A stretch of DNA of 64,000 nucleotides from Conchocele bisecta (Eukaryota; Mollusca; Bivalvia; Lucinida; Thyasiridae), in NCBI GenBank assembly GCA_029237695.1, contig CM055271.1, positions 87,544,507 to 87,608,506 on the forward strand, written 5' to 3'. The translations under genes and the position numbers were made by a program. The notes beneath the pieces are model-generated. The model was not told where the DNA came from. It worked only from the letters and a program-made list of their open reading frames with translations, and searched no databases. This document shows, one piece after another, positions 33,426-44,218 of this stretch (its first letter is position 1; every line of letters begins with the position of its first letter).

Positions 33426-33505
33426 GCAAATGGTGAAGATCCTGAGATGGCTCGCTACATGCCGGCTCATTTCGATCTACACTGTTTGCAAACATTTTGA
33501 TAGAG
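33425..33505. repeat. family C fragment
   Basis: AAGATCCTGAGATGGCTCGC to GATCTACACTGTTTGCAAAC, the central hairpin only, diverged. Confidence 0.6.
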
Positions 33506-33596
33506 GTTGTCACACTTTGATGTCAAAGATACAGAATAGGCGAGATTCCGACCTCTGAAACTGAAATTAAACCTGTTCATGTGTTATGTGAAAATG

Positions 33597-33769
33597 AAAT
33601 GAATGGGGTTTAATGTCCTATCAACAGCTAACAAGGTCATATAGGGACGGAACCACGTTTAAAGTCTCCTCCGACAGACCAGTGAGATGGAAATACTATG
33701 AGGTTTTGAACTCGCAACCTTCAGTATTGAAGTCCTGTAATCTACCTCTGAGCCACAGACCAGGGCTGA
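33597..33769 (-). mobile_element. tRNA-derived SINE
   Basis: On the minus strand, from 33769: A box TGTGGCTCAGAGGTAGATTA, B box GGTTGCGAGTTCAAAACC, then the core GACCTTGTTAGCTGTTGATA and GGACATTAAACCCC. The same core recurs in fragments at 12990, 49740 and 61890, so this is the fullest member of a local SINE family. No clear target-site duplication. Confidence 0.8.
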
Positions 33770-33812
33770 ACTTTAGATTCTCATATTGAACCTGTTTACG
33801 TGCGAATGTTAT

Positions 33813-33892
33813 ATCAATTTTCGAAAAAAAATCAACAAAAAAAAAAGATTTTTTTTTTTTTTTTTTTTTTTCGAAAATTGTAATTTTTTATC
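33813..33892. repeat. family P half copy with A/T tract
   Basis: TCAATTTTCGAAAAAAAATC, a long T run, then TCGAAAATTGTAATTTTTTA, ending near the UNC80 donor at 33918. Confidence 0.65.
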
Positions 33893-33918
33893 TGTGGGAG
33901 TACATATGGATCACTGAC

Positions 33919-34057
33919 CGGCGGATGCAGAGAGCTCCTGGTCACTCTCCAACATGAGTTCCCAGGCGACGGGCATGATGTCGATGAAGTTGTCCTCACT
34001 CAACACGGGGGCTGCCTTCGCTAGGATCCCCATCGGGCACTGGGTCAGTCGTTGGGC
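33919..34057 (-). CDS. UNC80: UNC80 exon (7th)
   Basis: 139 bp, after CATCAATATGTAG and before GTCAGT; starts in phase 0 and leaves one base. It reads AQRLTQCPMGILAKAAPVL, SEDNFIDIMPVAWELML and ESDQELSASA. Alternating amphipathic helices fit the UNC80 superhelix. Confidence 0.92.
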
Positions 34058-34179
34058 CTACATATTGATGGACAGCTTCGTTGGGTAAGAGATTTAACAT
34101 TTCACGCTCGTATAGTAATTGTAAATGTTTGTATTTTCCATAACAATTGTCGGGTGATTCAGTTAATGACAACAAAAAA

Positions 34180-34409
34180 CAAGAGGCCCAAATGGGCCTG
34201 TATCGCTCACCTAAAAGCCTCCATAGTGGTCATCTTGATTTCACAAAGACTCTTCACTTACAATCCACAGAATTTGTTGGTACCTTCTGATGTAACATAT
34301 ATTGCGAATGTGCATGTGATTTACTGCTATACCTTTATTAGGGTAGACATTTGCTTACACGACATGTGCTACAAATGGTGTCTAGACCCTTTTTAAGGAG
34401 TGAGGTCAA
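34180..34409. repeat. head of composite repeat N copy 1
   Basis: AAGAGGCCCAAATGGGCCTG is a hairpin followed by TATCGCTCACCT, the same opening as at 46015. The body is interrupted or replaced until about 35650, where N-type units resume. Confidence 0.7.
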
Positions 34410-35105
34410 AATGATTTTAACGTCATCACTTTACTGTCAATTTGTCGTTCTATATGTGTACTGTTACTTTCAGGACTTAATTGTGTGTAGTTTTCATGCC
34501 ATGGCATAAGCTGTCGATTTTTATGATCATCCCTCGTCACCAAAGGTCAAACCAAGTACCTCTATGCACTAGTAAATTGTAATCCTGCCCCCTCCCAGGC
34601 TGGGACATAGCAGGGCTAAACCCTGGGAATCCACTACCCCGGGTCAGGCATATGGGCACAGGGACATTTGGCGGGGAAGTACATATGTTTCTGTCTCCGC
34701 ATTGCGGGGCGTATATTGGGGATCTACAAAAGTCAAATGCTGTTTCCCGGTCTGGAGTGGACGAGGATTACAAATTACAATTGACTGGTGCAGTAGAATA
34801 TAGTGGGAAGAACATAAAAAATAACTTGACATGTGCAGATACATATACTGTATTCAAGTTTAAAATTATAACAAGCTGGTAACAAGAGCCGCATTGTTAA
34901 ACGTATCTAATCCCTTCATGGCAGCCTTGCAAATGCTAAATACGAAGAGCAATTTTGTGATGTTGACCTTGGGCGTAGGAACCTGGGTACATACGCGACA
35001 GTCAATTATGTTCAGGTAAACACTGTTGCCAAACGTTATTCAAATCAATCAAGCCGTACCAAAGAAACAAGTTGAACACATTTGCTATAAAACCAAGCCA
35101 ACGGG
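34410..35105. other. unassigned intronic sequence
   Basis: Includes an open but unconvincing plus-strand frame (34652-34882). I see no known repeat or domain. Confidence 0.4.
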
Positions 35106-35450
35106 ATGGATTATCCTGTATTCAACCTGTGCACAATGAGGGAAATTCCCCAAACACTCGCACTTGACGTTGACCAAGATAAATTTGTGAGGTGCGGGAG
35201 TTGCCAAATGAAACAACGGAAAGATAATGTAAAAAAAAACATGTTTGCGACAATAACTGTACGACTCGAAGATGGCAGCAGTGATGTAAAACTGAGCGCA
35301 TTCTCATCAACCCTTGCTACATACTGTACAACAAAATGTCAAGTTGCCCTGATGAATGACGCTCAGTTGTTAGAAGACCACTTTCTGGGCCTGGATAATG
35401 CTGTCACCTTGAGATACGGGCCAGACAAAATCATAAACAAAATATTTTAA
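35106..35450 (+). CDS. RPA-like OB-fold/zinc-ribbon domain reading frame, mobile origin suspected
   Basis: A 114-codon open frame from ATG, preceded by TATAAAACC. It has CGSCQMKQRKDNVKKN (about residues 36-51), a beta-rich run MFATITVRLEDGSSDVKLSA, then CTTKCQVALMNDAQLLEDHF and a final strand. CxxC...CxxxC around beta strands recalls the zinc-ribbon OB fold at the C-terminus of replication protein A-like proteins, which bind single-stranded DNA. It lies antisense inside an UNC80 intron and between parts of repeat N, so it is probably a fragment of a mobile element or a retrocopy. A single domain is present and no splice partners are evident. The family assignment is tentative. Confidence 0.45.
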   Translation: MDYPVFNLCTMREIPQTLALDVDQDKFVRCGSCQMKQRKDNVKKNMFATITVRLEDGSSDVKLSAFSSTLATYCTTKCQVALMNDAQLLEDHFLGLDNAVTLRYGPDKIINKIF

Positions 35451-35649
35451 TTAAACTTATTCAGCCTTAACGTGGCACTGTCATGTTTGAGGCGTACAAT
35501 TATTGTCAGCTCAAACAAAGAAACATGCACTTATGTAACTATTCCGTCCCATGTGTCAGTCGTCTGTATAATTTTCAGTTTCAAAGTCAACACTACTCTG
35601 TGTATGTGACTGGACTTACAGAATCTCTTAATATTTCATAGATGCGTTT

Positions 35650-36713
35650 ATAATGCAATCTGTCATCATTCTACGAGCATAGGTCACATACCTTTCGGTG
35701 GCCATCTTGGATGACAAAATCATCTGATTTAGACAAAACATGTTCCAGAGTGATTGTCTCGTCAATACCTTCGATTTGATATATTACATGACTATATTCG
35801 GTTAAAAATAAAATTTGATCGTCTCGTCGATACATTCGATCCGATATACTATATATATTCGATCCGATATACTATATGGCTATATTCTGTCAAAAATAAA
35901 ATTTGACCCCCATTTGACCCCTCGGGCCACACCCATTTTTGACCCAGGGGCCACCATATGAACAAATCTGAAACAGCGGTAACTATCAATCATTCTTACC
36001 AAGTTTCGTCGATATTGGCCTGGAGGTTTGTGAGAAGACGATTTTTTGACAATTTGACCTACTTCTCAACGGCGGCCATCTTGGATTTGGTGATGACCTC
36101 CATTTTAACAAAAATGAACAGGCTTCAACCACAGACCATTACAGTTAAGTTTGGCCAATATCGGCCAAGCAGTTTACAAGAAAAAGACGTTTGAAATCCT
36201 TAGTAAAAGAATGACCATTTGAACTATCGGTGGCCATCTTGGATGACGTAATCATATGATTTAGACAAAAAATGTTCCAGAGTGATTGTCTCGTCAATAC
36301 CTTCGATTTGATATATTACATGACTATATTCGGTTAAAAATAAAATTTGACCCCTATTTGACCCCTCGGGCGACGCCCATTTTTGACCCACGGGCCACCA
36401 TATGAACAAATCTGAAACAGCGCTAACTATCGATCATTCATACCAAGTATCGTCGAAATCGGCCTGGCGGTTCATGAGAAGAAGATTTTTTAAGAATTTG
36501 ACCTACTTTTCCATGGCGGCCATCTTGGATTGTCGATGACCTCCATTTTAACAAATCTAAAATGGCATCACCCATATATCATCCCTGTGAAGTTTAACCA
36601 ATATCGGCTCAGCAGTTCGGGAGAAGAAGATGATTGAAAATGTTCACGGACGGACGACGGACACTTTGCCATAACAATAGCTCACATGCGCTTTGCTCAG
36701 GTGAGCTAAAAAT
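35650..36713. repeat. body and tail of composite repeat N copy 1
   Basis: Two tandem units of about 530 bp, each with GGTGGCCATCTTGGATGAC and AAAATTTGACCCCTATTTGA words, then the end AATAGCTCACATGCGCTTTG and CTCAGGTGAGCTAAAA. The head is at 34180. Confidence 0.8.
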
Positions 36714-36886
36714 ATTCCGTTAATGACACAAAAAGAAAAGTGTTCAGATCCATTAAATATCTGAAACAAATTAGTGTTTAATTCTTTAAACTAGTGAATA
36801 AAATATATATTTTGGAGCACTATTCAGATAATTTTCCTGGAACTGGTAATAAAAATAAATGCCAAAAATATGCACCTGTGTTGAAA

Positions 36887-37058
36887 CGTCTCATCAGGAT
36901 CTGCACTTTTTGAAAGTAATTTTCATATTTTTGAGAACAAAAAACACACCCTTTTCATAAATGGACTAGTCTGAAAATCATTTTGTGACGGTTGGATTGG
37001 TTGCAAAATTAACATATCAAAACCCATTCCAGTTACTTAATAGGAATGAAAGGATTAA
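36887..37058. repeat. MITE family C copy 7, end 12 nt from the splice donor region
   Basis: GTCTCATCAGGATCTGCACT to GGAATGAAAGGATTAA; the left third is missing. It ends at intron base +13 after the exon at 37071. Confidence 0.75.
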
Positions 37059-37070
37059 AAGAGATCTTAC

Positions 37071-37244
37071 CTGTGAAGTGATGTACTTCATGATAGGTAA
37101 CTCTTCCTTCACCTCCTTCGGTTTATCTCCCTTTTTCCAGGTGCCCATTTTCTGTTTGCCGAGCGTCACGTCCGTCTTGATCTTCTCCAGTAGGGGCGTG
37201 CTCTCACGGCGCTTCACCGGCGACGACTGCTGGAATATCGACTC
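37071..37244 (-). CDS. UNC80: UNC80 exon (6th)
   Basis: 174 bp, phase 0 to 0, after CCCAATTTCAG and before GTAAGA. It encodes ESIFQQSSPVKRRESTPLLE, KIKTDVTLGKQKMG, TWKKGDKPKEV and KEELPIMKYITSQ. The basic, serine-rich start looks like a regulatory loop; the IMKYI end is a recognisable UNC80 segment. Its acceptor and first bases are repeated six times upstream. Confidence 0.92.
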
Positions 37245-37258
37245 CTGAAATTGGGCAA

Positions 37259-37612
37259 TAATTGGTTGATTTATTGACTGATTGGTTGATTGATTGATGA
37301 CGACTGCTGGAATATCGACTCCTGAAATTGTGCAATTATTGGTCGATTGATTGATGACGACTGCTGGAATATCGACTCCTGAAATTGTGCAATTATTGGT
37401 CGATTGATTGATGACGACTGCTGGAATATCGACTCCTGAAATTGTGCAATTATTGGTCGATTGATTGATGACGACTGCTGGAATATCGACTCCTGAAATT
37501 GTGCAATTATTGGTCGATTGATTGATGACGACTGCTGGAATATCGACTCCTGAAATTGTGCAATTATTGGTCGATTGATTGATGATGACTGTTGGAATAT
37601 CGACTCCTTAAA
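37259..37612 (-). repeat. 57-bp minisatellite made from the UNC80 exon 6 acceptor
   Basis: Six units, each on the minus strand reading CACAATTTCAG, GAGTCGATATTCCAGCAGTC, then ATCAATCAATCGACCAATAA. The acceptor plus the first 22-23 exon bases are thus repeated in phase (57 is 19 codons), giving a frame with ESIFQQSSSINRPIIAQFQ repeats. The frame stops at about 37271, before the real exon. Confidence 0.92.
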
Positions 37613-37779
37613 CATTTACTGATTCATTGGTTGTGTATCTATTTTTAGAATTTTATATTTCTGCAGCAGCCAGTGTAATGTGGTCCTATTGGTGTATATC
37701 ACTTTGTATGAACCGGCTCAATGTGTGATTGAGCCAACGAATCTGGGTTATAATATTGAGGTTATAAAATAATACAGTT

Positions 37780-38150
37780 TATTATATACCTACCCACGAA
37801 ATACATAGTTATACGATGTAAATAAAAGTCATATGTTCTCATCGATGAAATAAACAACTTCCGGTGAAAATACGACTACTCCCGCTATCTATATTCATAT
37901 TCTGCATTTAGAAAGAAAACAGTGCAAATAGGCTGCAAATACACATTCATTACCGTATTACAGTCTACAAAACTGCTAATTTCCATGGAACAGTATATAA
38001 TAAATAGAATATTCATATTTTTGCAGCGAATATGACATATATGTTCATCTCGTGATGTGAAATGTCCATATTTCACAAGTAATATGGACATTCCACACCA
38101 CTCGAACATATATGTCATATTCGTTGCAAAAATATGAATATCCTCTATTT
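37780..38150. repeat. family L palindromic element copy 1
   Basis: ATTATATACCTACCCACGAA and GAATATTCATATTTTTGCAG, a CATATATGTTCATCTCGTGA hairpin, and ATGAATATCCTCTATTTATT. It is shared with 50353-50625. Confidence 0.7.
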
Positions 38151-38182
38151 ATTCAACTATCATTTCGAAATATGGAACTACT

Positions 38183-38718
38183 GTCTGTTTCACGAAAGCT
38201 GCCCAAATTTTACGGCTATATAAACAATTCAAAAACAAGATTTATTTTGATAATATTAAATTAATATTAAATTCGTGAAATTCGGTCAAATATTGGTTTT
38301 ATTACGAAAAATTGATTTCTCTATGGGAATTTAACATGGGGGGAAAAAGAGGTAAAGGAGTGTGGGAGGAGTCAAAAAACGAAACAAATTGGAAATTGAC
38401 TCCGAAACCTGACTAGATAGCTTGGATATGATCTAAGAAAACAAGTTAAATTTTAAAAATCGGTCCAGTATTTCTGAAATTCAAAAAAATTTCCCCATGT
38501 TAAATCCCCATAGACATCTTCACTCCGTGAAGATGTCTATGGGGATTTAACATGGGGAAATTGTTTTTTCGCAATAAAATCAATATTTGACCAAATTTCA
38601 CGAAATAAAAAGAAGGCTCATTCTTAATTTTTCCTTTAATTTAATACTATCAAAAAAAATATTGTTTTTGAATTGTTTATATGGCCGTAAAATTTGGGCA
38701 GCTTTCGTGAAACAGACT
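38183..38718. repeat. family J palindromic element copy 1
   Basis: CTGTTTCACGAAAGCTGCCC and complement at the ends. Centre: GATGTCTATGGGGATTTAAC pairs across TTCACTCCGTGAA. About 535 bp. A decayed relative is at 55269. Confidence 0.85.
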
Positions 38719-38977
38719 ATAATTTTCCCCAGAGATATTTGTACATCACTGAAGACGGCATTACTGTCCCTGTAGAATTCCCATGTAGGAAATAAACATT
38801 ACACACTTGTAACATGTTCACGTAGTGCAGTCTGTATTACATAATTCAATCAAATGTATCTTGATATTTGCAAATCCTTTATAGGAATACGTCAACACAA
38901 ATTGTTTCTATATTTAATGTTTCTTTATTGGATTCACGAAACCTGCATTTCAAAATGATAGCTGAATAAACTGTATT

Positions 38978-39287
38978 ATCCCGCCAACACAGTACGTATG
39001 TGCTGTGAAACACGGTGCCGTGAAACAATTTTGATGTCCTGTCAATACGACCTAATCTCTGCGTATGAATATGTGCGGTGGCTGGGGTTATTTTTTTTAC
39101 ATTTTAAAGCCATAAGTATGTGTTGACGGGATAAATATAATAGTAGGCTAGTGCCGTGAACGGAAAAAATATCTGGCGTGGCATGGAAACGGGATGTGCT
39201 CGGCAAAACCTCGCCCATCCAGTTTCCTAAGCCTTGACAGATATTTTTTTCCCATACACGGCACTAACCTACTATTCACTATATGTT
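38978..39287. repeat. family K inverted-repeat element copy 1
   Basis: TTATCCCGCCAACACAGTAC, CGTGAAACACGGTGCCGTGA, then AATAGTAGGCTAGTGCCGTG with its complement CACGGCACTAACCTACTATT. A related copy, in reverse orientation, is at 44219. Confidence 0.7.
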
Positions 39288-39364
39288 ACCATGGTAGTTT
39301 ATTCAGCTGTCATTTCGAAATCATTTCCCCAGAGAAATTTGAAAATCCACTAAAGAAACCAGAA

Positions 39365-39579
39365 CAGTGAAACTCTTTAAACGGGACACCCTGGGAAGTC
39401 CCCAGGGTGTCCGGCTTAGAGACGTTTCACTAAAAATCAGGAAGTTGAGTATTCTGAAAAATAGTTGTGTGCTATGCGATCACGAACAGACATTATTACC
39501 AGAGATAAATGACCAAGAATCTCATCATAAATAAGATCCCAGGTGTTTTCTTGATGTCCGGTTTAGAGAGGTTCCACTG
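39365..39579. repeat. pogo-type MITE 18 nt from a UNC80 splice donor
   Basis: Left end CAGTGAAACTCTTTAAACGG, inner hairpin GACACCCTGGGAAGTCCCCA, right end GTCCGGTTTAGAGAGGTTCC then ACTG before TA. It ends at intron base +18 after the exon at 39597. Confidence 0.8.
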
Positions 39580-39596
39580 TATCATTATCTCATTAC

Positions 39597-39815
39597 CCTG
39601 CGTTTCATCCTCTCCTTCAACATATCACGCTTCTGATCGAGCTTTTTGTCCGTCTCCGATTTCACTTCCTGATCCTCCTCGGACGCCTCGTAGATTTTCT
39701 TCATGGAAGTGATCAGCCGCGAACAGCTACGGCGCTGTCTCTCGTAGCAGTTCGGGTGGCAGTAGCCTTGGTGAGGGCAGATAAAGTTGGACAGGTTCGC
39801 TAGCTGAATCACCAC
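39597..39815 (-). CDS. UNC80: UNC80 exon (5th)
   Basis: 219 bp, phase 0 to 0, after AATCCTACAG and before GTAATG. It encodes 73 residues: VVIQLANLSNFICPHQGY, CHPNCYERQRRSCSRLITSM, then a charged helix KKIYEASEEDQEVK...DKKLDQKRDMLKERM. The Cys/His/Arg-rich centre is a strong UNC80 signature. The first 42 bases with the acceptor are copied six times in the upstream intron. Confidence 0.94.
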
Positions 39816-39828
39816 CTGTAGGATTGGT

Positions 39829-39867
39829 TGGTTGGTTGGTTGGTTGGTTGATTGATTGATTGGTTGG

Positions 39868-39939
<72 letters not shown>

Positions 39940-39955
39940 GTTATGTATTGATTGA
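39829..39955. repeat. (GGTT)n/(GATT)n tract
   Basis: TTGGTTGG and TTGATTGA tetranucleotide runs begin 14 bp upstream of the exon 5 acceptor. Confidence 0.9.
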
Positions 39956-40013
39956 TCAGATAATTATTGATATAATGATTGATTTAATGACTGACTGATT
40001 GGGCGATTGGTGC

Positions 40014-40394
40014 GGGCAGATAAAGTTGGACAAGTTCGCTAGCTGGATCACCACCTGGAAGATTGGTTGGTTGATTGGAAGATTGATTGAGTTAATATTG
40101 ATTGATCGGATAATGATTGATATAATGATTGATTTAATGACCGACTGATTGGGCGATTGGTGCGGGCAGATAAAGTTGGACAGGTTCGCTAGCTGGATCA
40201 CCACCTGTAGGATTGGTTGGTTGGTTGGTTGGTTGGTTGGTTGGTTGGTTTGGTTTGTTTGTTTGTTTGTTTGTTTGTTTGTTTGTTTGTTTGTTTGTTT
40301 GTTTGTTTGTTTGTTTGTTTGATTGTTTGTTTTGTTTGTTTGTTTGTTTGGTTTGTTGTTTGTTTGGTTGTTGGTTGGTTGGTTGGTTGGTTGG

Positions 40395-40430
<36 letters not shown>

Positions 40431-40556
40431 GTTATGTATTGATTGATCGGATAATGATTGATATAATGATTGATTTAATGACCGACTGATTGTTCGATTT
40501 GTGCGGGCAGATCAAGTTAGACAGGTTCGCTAGCTGAATCACCACCTGGAAGATTG
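40014..40556 (-). repeat. copies 1-3 of the UNC80 exon 5 acceptor, with (GTTT)n/(GATT)n
   Basis: GGGCAGATAAAGTTGGACAR and the following acceptor bases recur at 40014-40070, 40164-40217 and 40501-40556. On the minus strand each encodes the first exon codons (IQLANLSNFICPH) after a CAG. Between copies lie GGTT, GTTT and GATT runs (40211-40432). Confidence 0.9.
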
Positions 40557-40609
40557 GAAGATTGATTGAGTTACGTATTGATTAATTGGTTTAATGATTA
40601 ATATAACTA

Positions 40610-41620
40610 GAGGCTTACGGAATACCCCCCACGTGGGCCCAGGTACCACTAAAATATGTAAAAATTTCCAAGTGTGTAGGCTTGTGACCTTGACTCTGAG
40701 CTTAGCGGGAGCGGCATGAATGTGAATTTGTCACAGGGTGGTAGTGGTCCATTGGAGCAATGTGTGTGTGAAATGTGAAGCAGATCTGAGCAAGGAAATA
40801 GAAGTTATAACCAATTTCTCTGATGTTAAGTTTTGTAAAGAGACTAAGTATGTGACCTTGACCTCGAGATCAGCGGGAATATGTCACAGCATGATAGCTT
40901 AGAGGAATGCATACATGACATATTAAGAATTTTCGATGAAAGAAATATAAGTCATATTTCTGTGATGTTAAGTTTTGTAAAGAGACTAAGTATGTGACCT
41001 TGACCTAGGGATCAGCGGGGGGCGGGGGGGGGGGAGGATTTTCAAAGCAGGAAATGGAAGTTATAACTTATTTCTCTGATGTTAAGTTTTGTAAAGAGAC
41101 TAAGTATTTGACCTTGACCTTGTGATCAGCAGGGGTTGGACGGTCGTGTATTTGGCACAGCATGGTAGTAGAGCCTTACAGGATTGCATGTGTGAAATAT
41201 AAATATAAAGCATTTTAGATGAAGGAAATAGAAATTATAACAATATTTCTCTGATGTTAAGTTTTGTAAACAGACTAAGTATTTGACCTTGACCTTGGGA
41301 TCAGCGGGGGTTGGATGGTCGTGGATTTGGCACAGCATGGTAGTAGATCCTTACAGGAATGCATGTGTGAAATATTAAGCATTTTAGATGAAGGAAATAG
41401 AAGTTATAACAATATTTCTCTGATGTTAAGTTTTGCAAAGAGACTAAGTATTTGACCTTGACCTTGGGATCAGCGGGGGCTGGACAGTCGTGGATTTGGC
41501 ACAGCATGGTAGTAGAGCCTTACAGGAATGCATGTGTGAAATATTAAGCATTTTAGATGACGGAAATAGAAGTTATAACAATATTTCTCTGATGTTATGT
41601 TTACGGACGCACAGACGGAC
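40610..41620. repeat. composite repeat O copy 2
   Basis: Opens GAGGCTTACGGAATACCCCC like 10886, then five or six units of about 175 bp with TTGACCTTGACCTTGGGATC. It ends in ACGGACGCACAGACGGACG. Confidence 0.85.
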
Positions 41621-41830
41621 GCACGGACGGACGTTCTTACAGTACTATACTTATGTGGCTTATCACATGTTAAATATTAGCCACATAAAAGGATTTTTTA
41701 GGTGGCTAATTGTAACCAACCCTATCCTTTACTAAGTCAATAACCCTGTGGGGCTAGCCACATAAGTACCCTAATGTGTGCCCGGACGGACGGACGGACG
41801 GACGGACAACCCGACTCCAGTATAACCCCC
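41621..41830. repeat. small inverted repeat with GGACGGAC runs
   Basis: TACTTATGTGGCTTATCACA against GGGCTAGCCACATAAGTAC, followed by a GGACGGAC tandem run at about 41780-41808. Confidence 0.6.
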
Positions 41831-41841
41831 ACAACTCATTG

Positions 41842-41884
41842 CGGGGGGGGGGGGGGGGGCGCGGGGGGGGGGGGGGGGGGGGGG
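41842..41884. repeat. poly-G tract
   Basis: Two long G runs separated by CGCG, 43 bases. A likely source of polymerase slippage and assembly error, and able to form G-quadruplexes on the plus strand. Confidence 0.9.
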
Positions 41885-41955
41885 CATAATGATTGGTTTA
41901 ATGACTGAATGATTGGGTGATTGATTGGGTCAGTGGTGGGGACAGATAATGTTAG

Positions 41956-42068
41956 ACAGGGCCCAGTTGCTCAAAGCCTCTGTTAGCTTAACAGACTGTT
42001 AAATCCTTAACAATGTTAAGGATTTAACAGTCAGTTAAGCTAACAGAGGTTTTGAGCAACCGGGCCCA
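41956..42068. repeat. family I palindrome, single copy
   Basis: GGGCCCAGTTGCTCAAAGCC and GTTTTGAGCAACCGGGCCC enclose CTTAACAATGTTAAGGATTT. Confidence 0.85.
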
Positions 42069-42368
42069 GGTTGGCTAGCTGAATCACCACATGTAGGATT
42101 GGTCAGTTGCTTTATTTATTAGCTGGTTGGGTGGCTTGTTGTTTGGTTGACAATCAATTTATCAACTGATTGATAAGGTGATTGATTGGGTGATTGGTGG
42201 GGAAGATGAAGGTTAGCCAGTTGAATCACCACCTGTAGGATTGGTTGATTGATTAATTGATTTATTGATTGATTGATTTATTTATTGATTTATTTATTGA
42301 CCGACTGATTGGTGGGACAGAAAAAGTTGGACAGGTTCCCCAACTGAATCATCACCTGTAGGATTGGT
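42066..42368 (-). repeat. copies 4-6 of the UNC80 exon 5 acceptor
   Basis: GGCTAGCTGAATCACCACAT (42071), CCAGTTGAATCACCACCTGT (42217) and GTTGGACAGGTTCCCCAACT (42326) each precede GTAGGATTGG. They are more diverged than copies 1-3. Confidence 0.85.
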
Positions 42369-42890
42369 GGGTTTGTTTATTTACTCATTTATTAGTTGGT
42401 TGATATGTTGGTTGGATGATTGGTTGCTTGGTTAATTGGCTGGTTTGTAGTGATTAATTGAATGATTGACTGGTTGGCTGGTTTGTTTATTAGTTGGTTG
42501 ATTGGCTATTGGTTGGTTGTTTTTGGTGGGTTGAGTGAATAATTGAATGATTCATTGGTTGGTTGATTTGGTTAGTTGATTGAATAATTGATTGGTTGGT
42601 TGATTGAATGGTTGGTTGATCAATTGGTTGAGTGATTAACTAATTGGTTGGTTCTCAAGTTGGTTGGTTGGTTTGGATATGGATGGGTGGGTTTTGCGTG
42701 ATGTGTTATTTGGGTATTTGGTTGGTTTGCTTGCTTGGTTACTTGTGTGATTGGTTGGGTGGGTGATTGATTGATTCATTGACTGTCTGATTGGTCGACT
42801 GATTTATTTGATGGATGATTGATTGATCAATTGATTGATTGACGGACTGATTTATTGCTTTACTGATTGATCCTGTGACCGACTAACTGA
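42369..42890. repeat. degenerate TTGGTTGATTGA-type low-complexity intron
   Basis: Irregular GGTT/GATT/TTAT words fill the interval. It looks like an old microsatellite field expanding from the exon 5 acceptor copies. Confidence 0.8.
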
Positions 42891-42963
42891 CTGATTGGGG
42901 GAGCGTAGGGAGGTGGTCCACTGATAGATTGATATGTAGAGCGGAGAGAGAGGGGCCACATAC

Positions 42964-43166
42964 CCGGAGCCAGGGCATGTTCTGGTACATCTTCTCATCA
43001 TCAATCTCCTGTTGTTCCTCCGTCATCTCTGGCAACACGTCCTCGCTGAATATCGTCGCCGTTTCAAGGTCGTCGGCACTCGGTTCCCCATCGACAAACT
43101 TCTCCTGCGATTGCAGTGACTGACTGCTCACCTTCCGGGAACGGGTACTGCCGTATAGCTTTATGC
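42964..43166 (-). CDS. UNC80: UNC80 exon (4th)
   Basis: 203 bp, after TTGCGTATATAG and before GTATGT. Two bases complete a serine codon, then IKLYGSTRSRKVSSQSLQSQ, EKFVDGEPSADDLETATIF, SEDVLPEMTEEQQEIDDEKM and YQNMPWLR. A serine-rich, then acidic, linker followed by a conserved NMPWL end. The phase agrees with the exon ending at 57339 across a 14-kb intron. Confidence 0.92.
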
Positions 43167-43350
43167 CTATATACGCAAATAAAATGTGTGAGAGAGCATT
43201 TCAGTAAGTGTTAACTTTCAATACTATTCAAATTGCTGTCTAGCAATCTTTTGTTGCAATCCTCTTACACAGCTTGTAAACAAGTACCCAAAATTGATGT
43301 AAATTATTATTTGATAAAATGTGTTTATACCAAATTGCTATCAATATAAT

Positions 43351-43828
43351 TATATGTGACTGTTACTCGAGAATTTGTGGGGCTTATACGTTTTGCGACC
43401 AGTGTAGATCCAGATCAGCATGTGCATCCGCAGTCTGATCAGGATCTGCACTGTGTGCGATTCGGTCAATGAAACGCTGTCATGATTCTAACAAGCAATG
43501 TAGATCATTATCAGGCTACATGAGTGTGATATGTGATTAGGAGATATACTCATCACAAACCGCATAAGTCCCAGGGGCCCGTTTCACTAAACTTTGTACG
43601 ACTAAAATGTTCGTGCAAATTTAGGATCGTCTGGAAATCTCAATTAATGGATTTACATTTATTGAGCATAGGCTGCATTTGCAGCCTATGCTCAATAAAT
43701 GTAAATCCAATAGTTGTTTACATGAAAACCTTGTTAATGTGACATTTACATTATAATTTTGCACTTACGAACATTTTAGTCGTACGAAGTTTAGTGAAAC
43801 GGCCCCCAGTTCTCCAGTCACATATAAA
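43351..43828. repeat. MITE family A copy split by a family G MITE
   Basis: Family A runs TATATGTGACTGTTACTCGA to GCATAAGTCCCAG. Family G occupies 43575-43806 (GGGCCCGTTTCACTAAAC ... GTGAAACGGCCCC), and family A resumes as CAGTTCTCCAGTCACATATA. CAG stands on both sides of the inserted element. Confidence 0.85.
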
Positions 43829-44218
43829 GAAGCAAATAAAGTGTGTCTGAGATAGCTTTACACGTAACATTTTCCAACTATTTCTATCTGTTTACTCTCG
43901 CTGTCAAATTATAATCTGGTACACACACAAACTGACACAATAACACATCATAGAGCAGACAATCTATAAGTCAAACCGTCAAATTACATCTGTATAAAAC
44001 ATACTGAGCTGTAGCAATTATTGTAAAATGTTTGTATTTTATGTCGTTTAGTAACACTTTAATAGTAAGAAATGCAACCAACACAACTATCTACACTCAT
44101 GGTGGGTAAGGTACATTTGCCAAAACTGCCTTTTAGACCCACTTCTACTTCCATGTCTCTACATATTTCTGCGACTATTCAAGCAGTTTTGAAAGTATAT
44201 CACCTGCCAGTGATATAG
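43829..44218. other. unassigned intron
   Basis: AT-rich intron with no recognised element. Confidence 0.5.

Noticed and set aside
40213..40402. GWLVGWLVG / CLFVCLFV frames
   Set aside because: Translation of GGTT and GTTT microsatellite runs.
39773..42368. Repeated exon 5-like segments read as extra UNC80 exons
   Set aside because: Each copy has the acceptor and at most 42 exon bases and no donor, so they are not complete exons.
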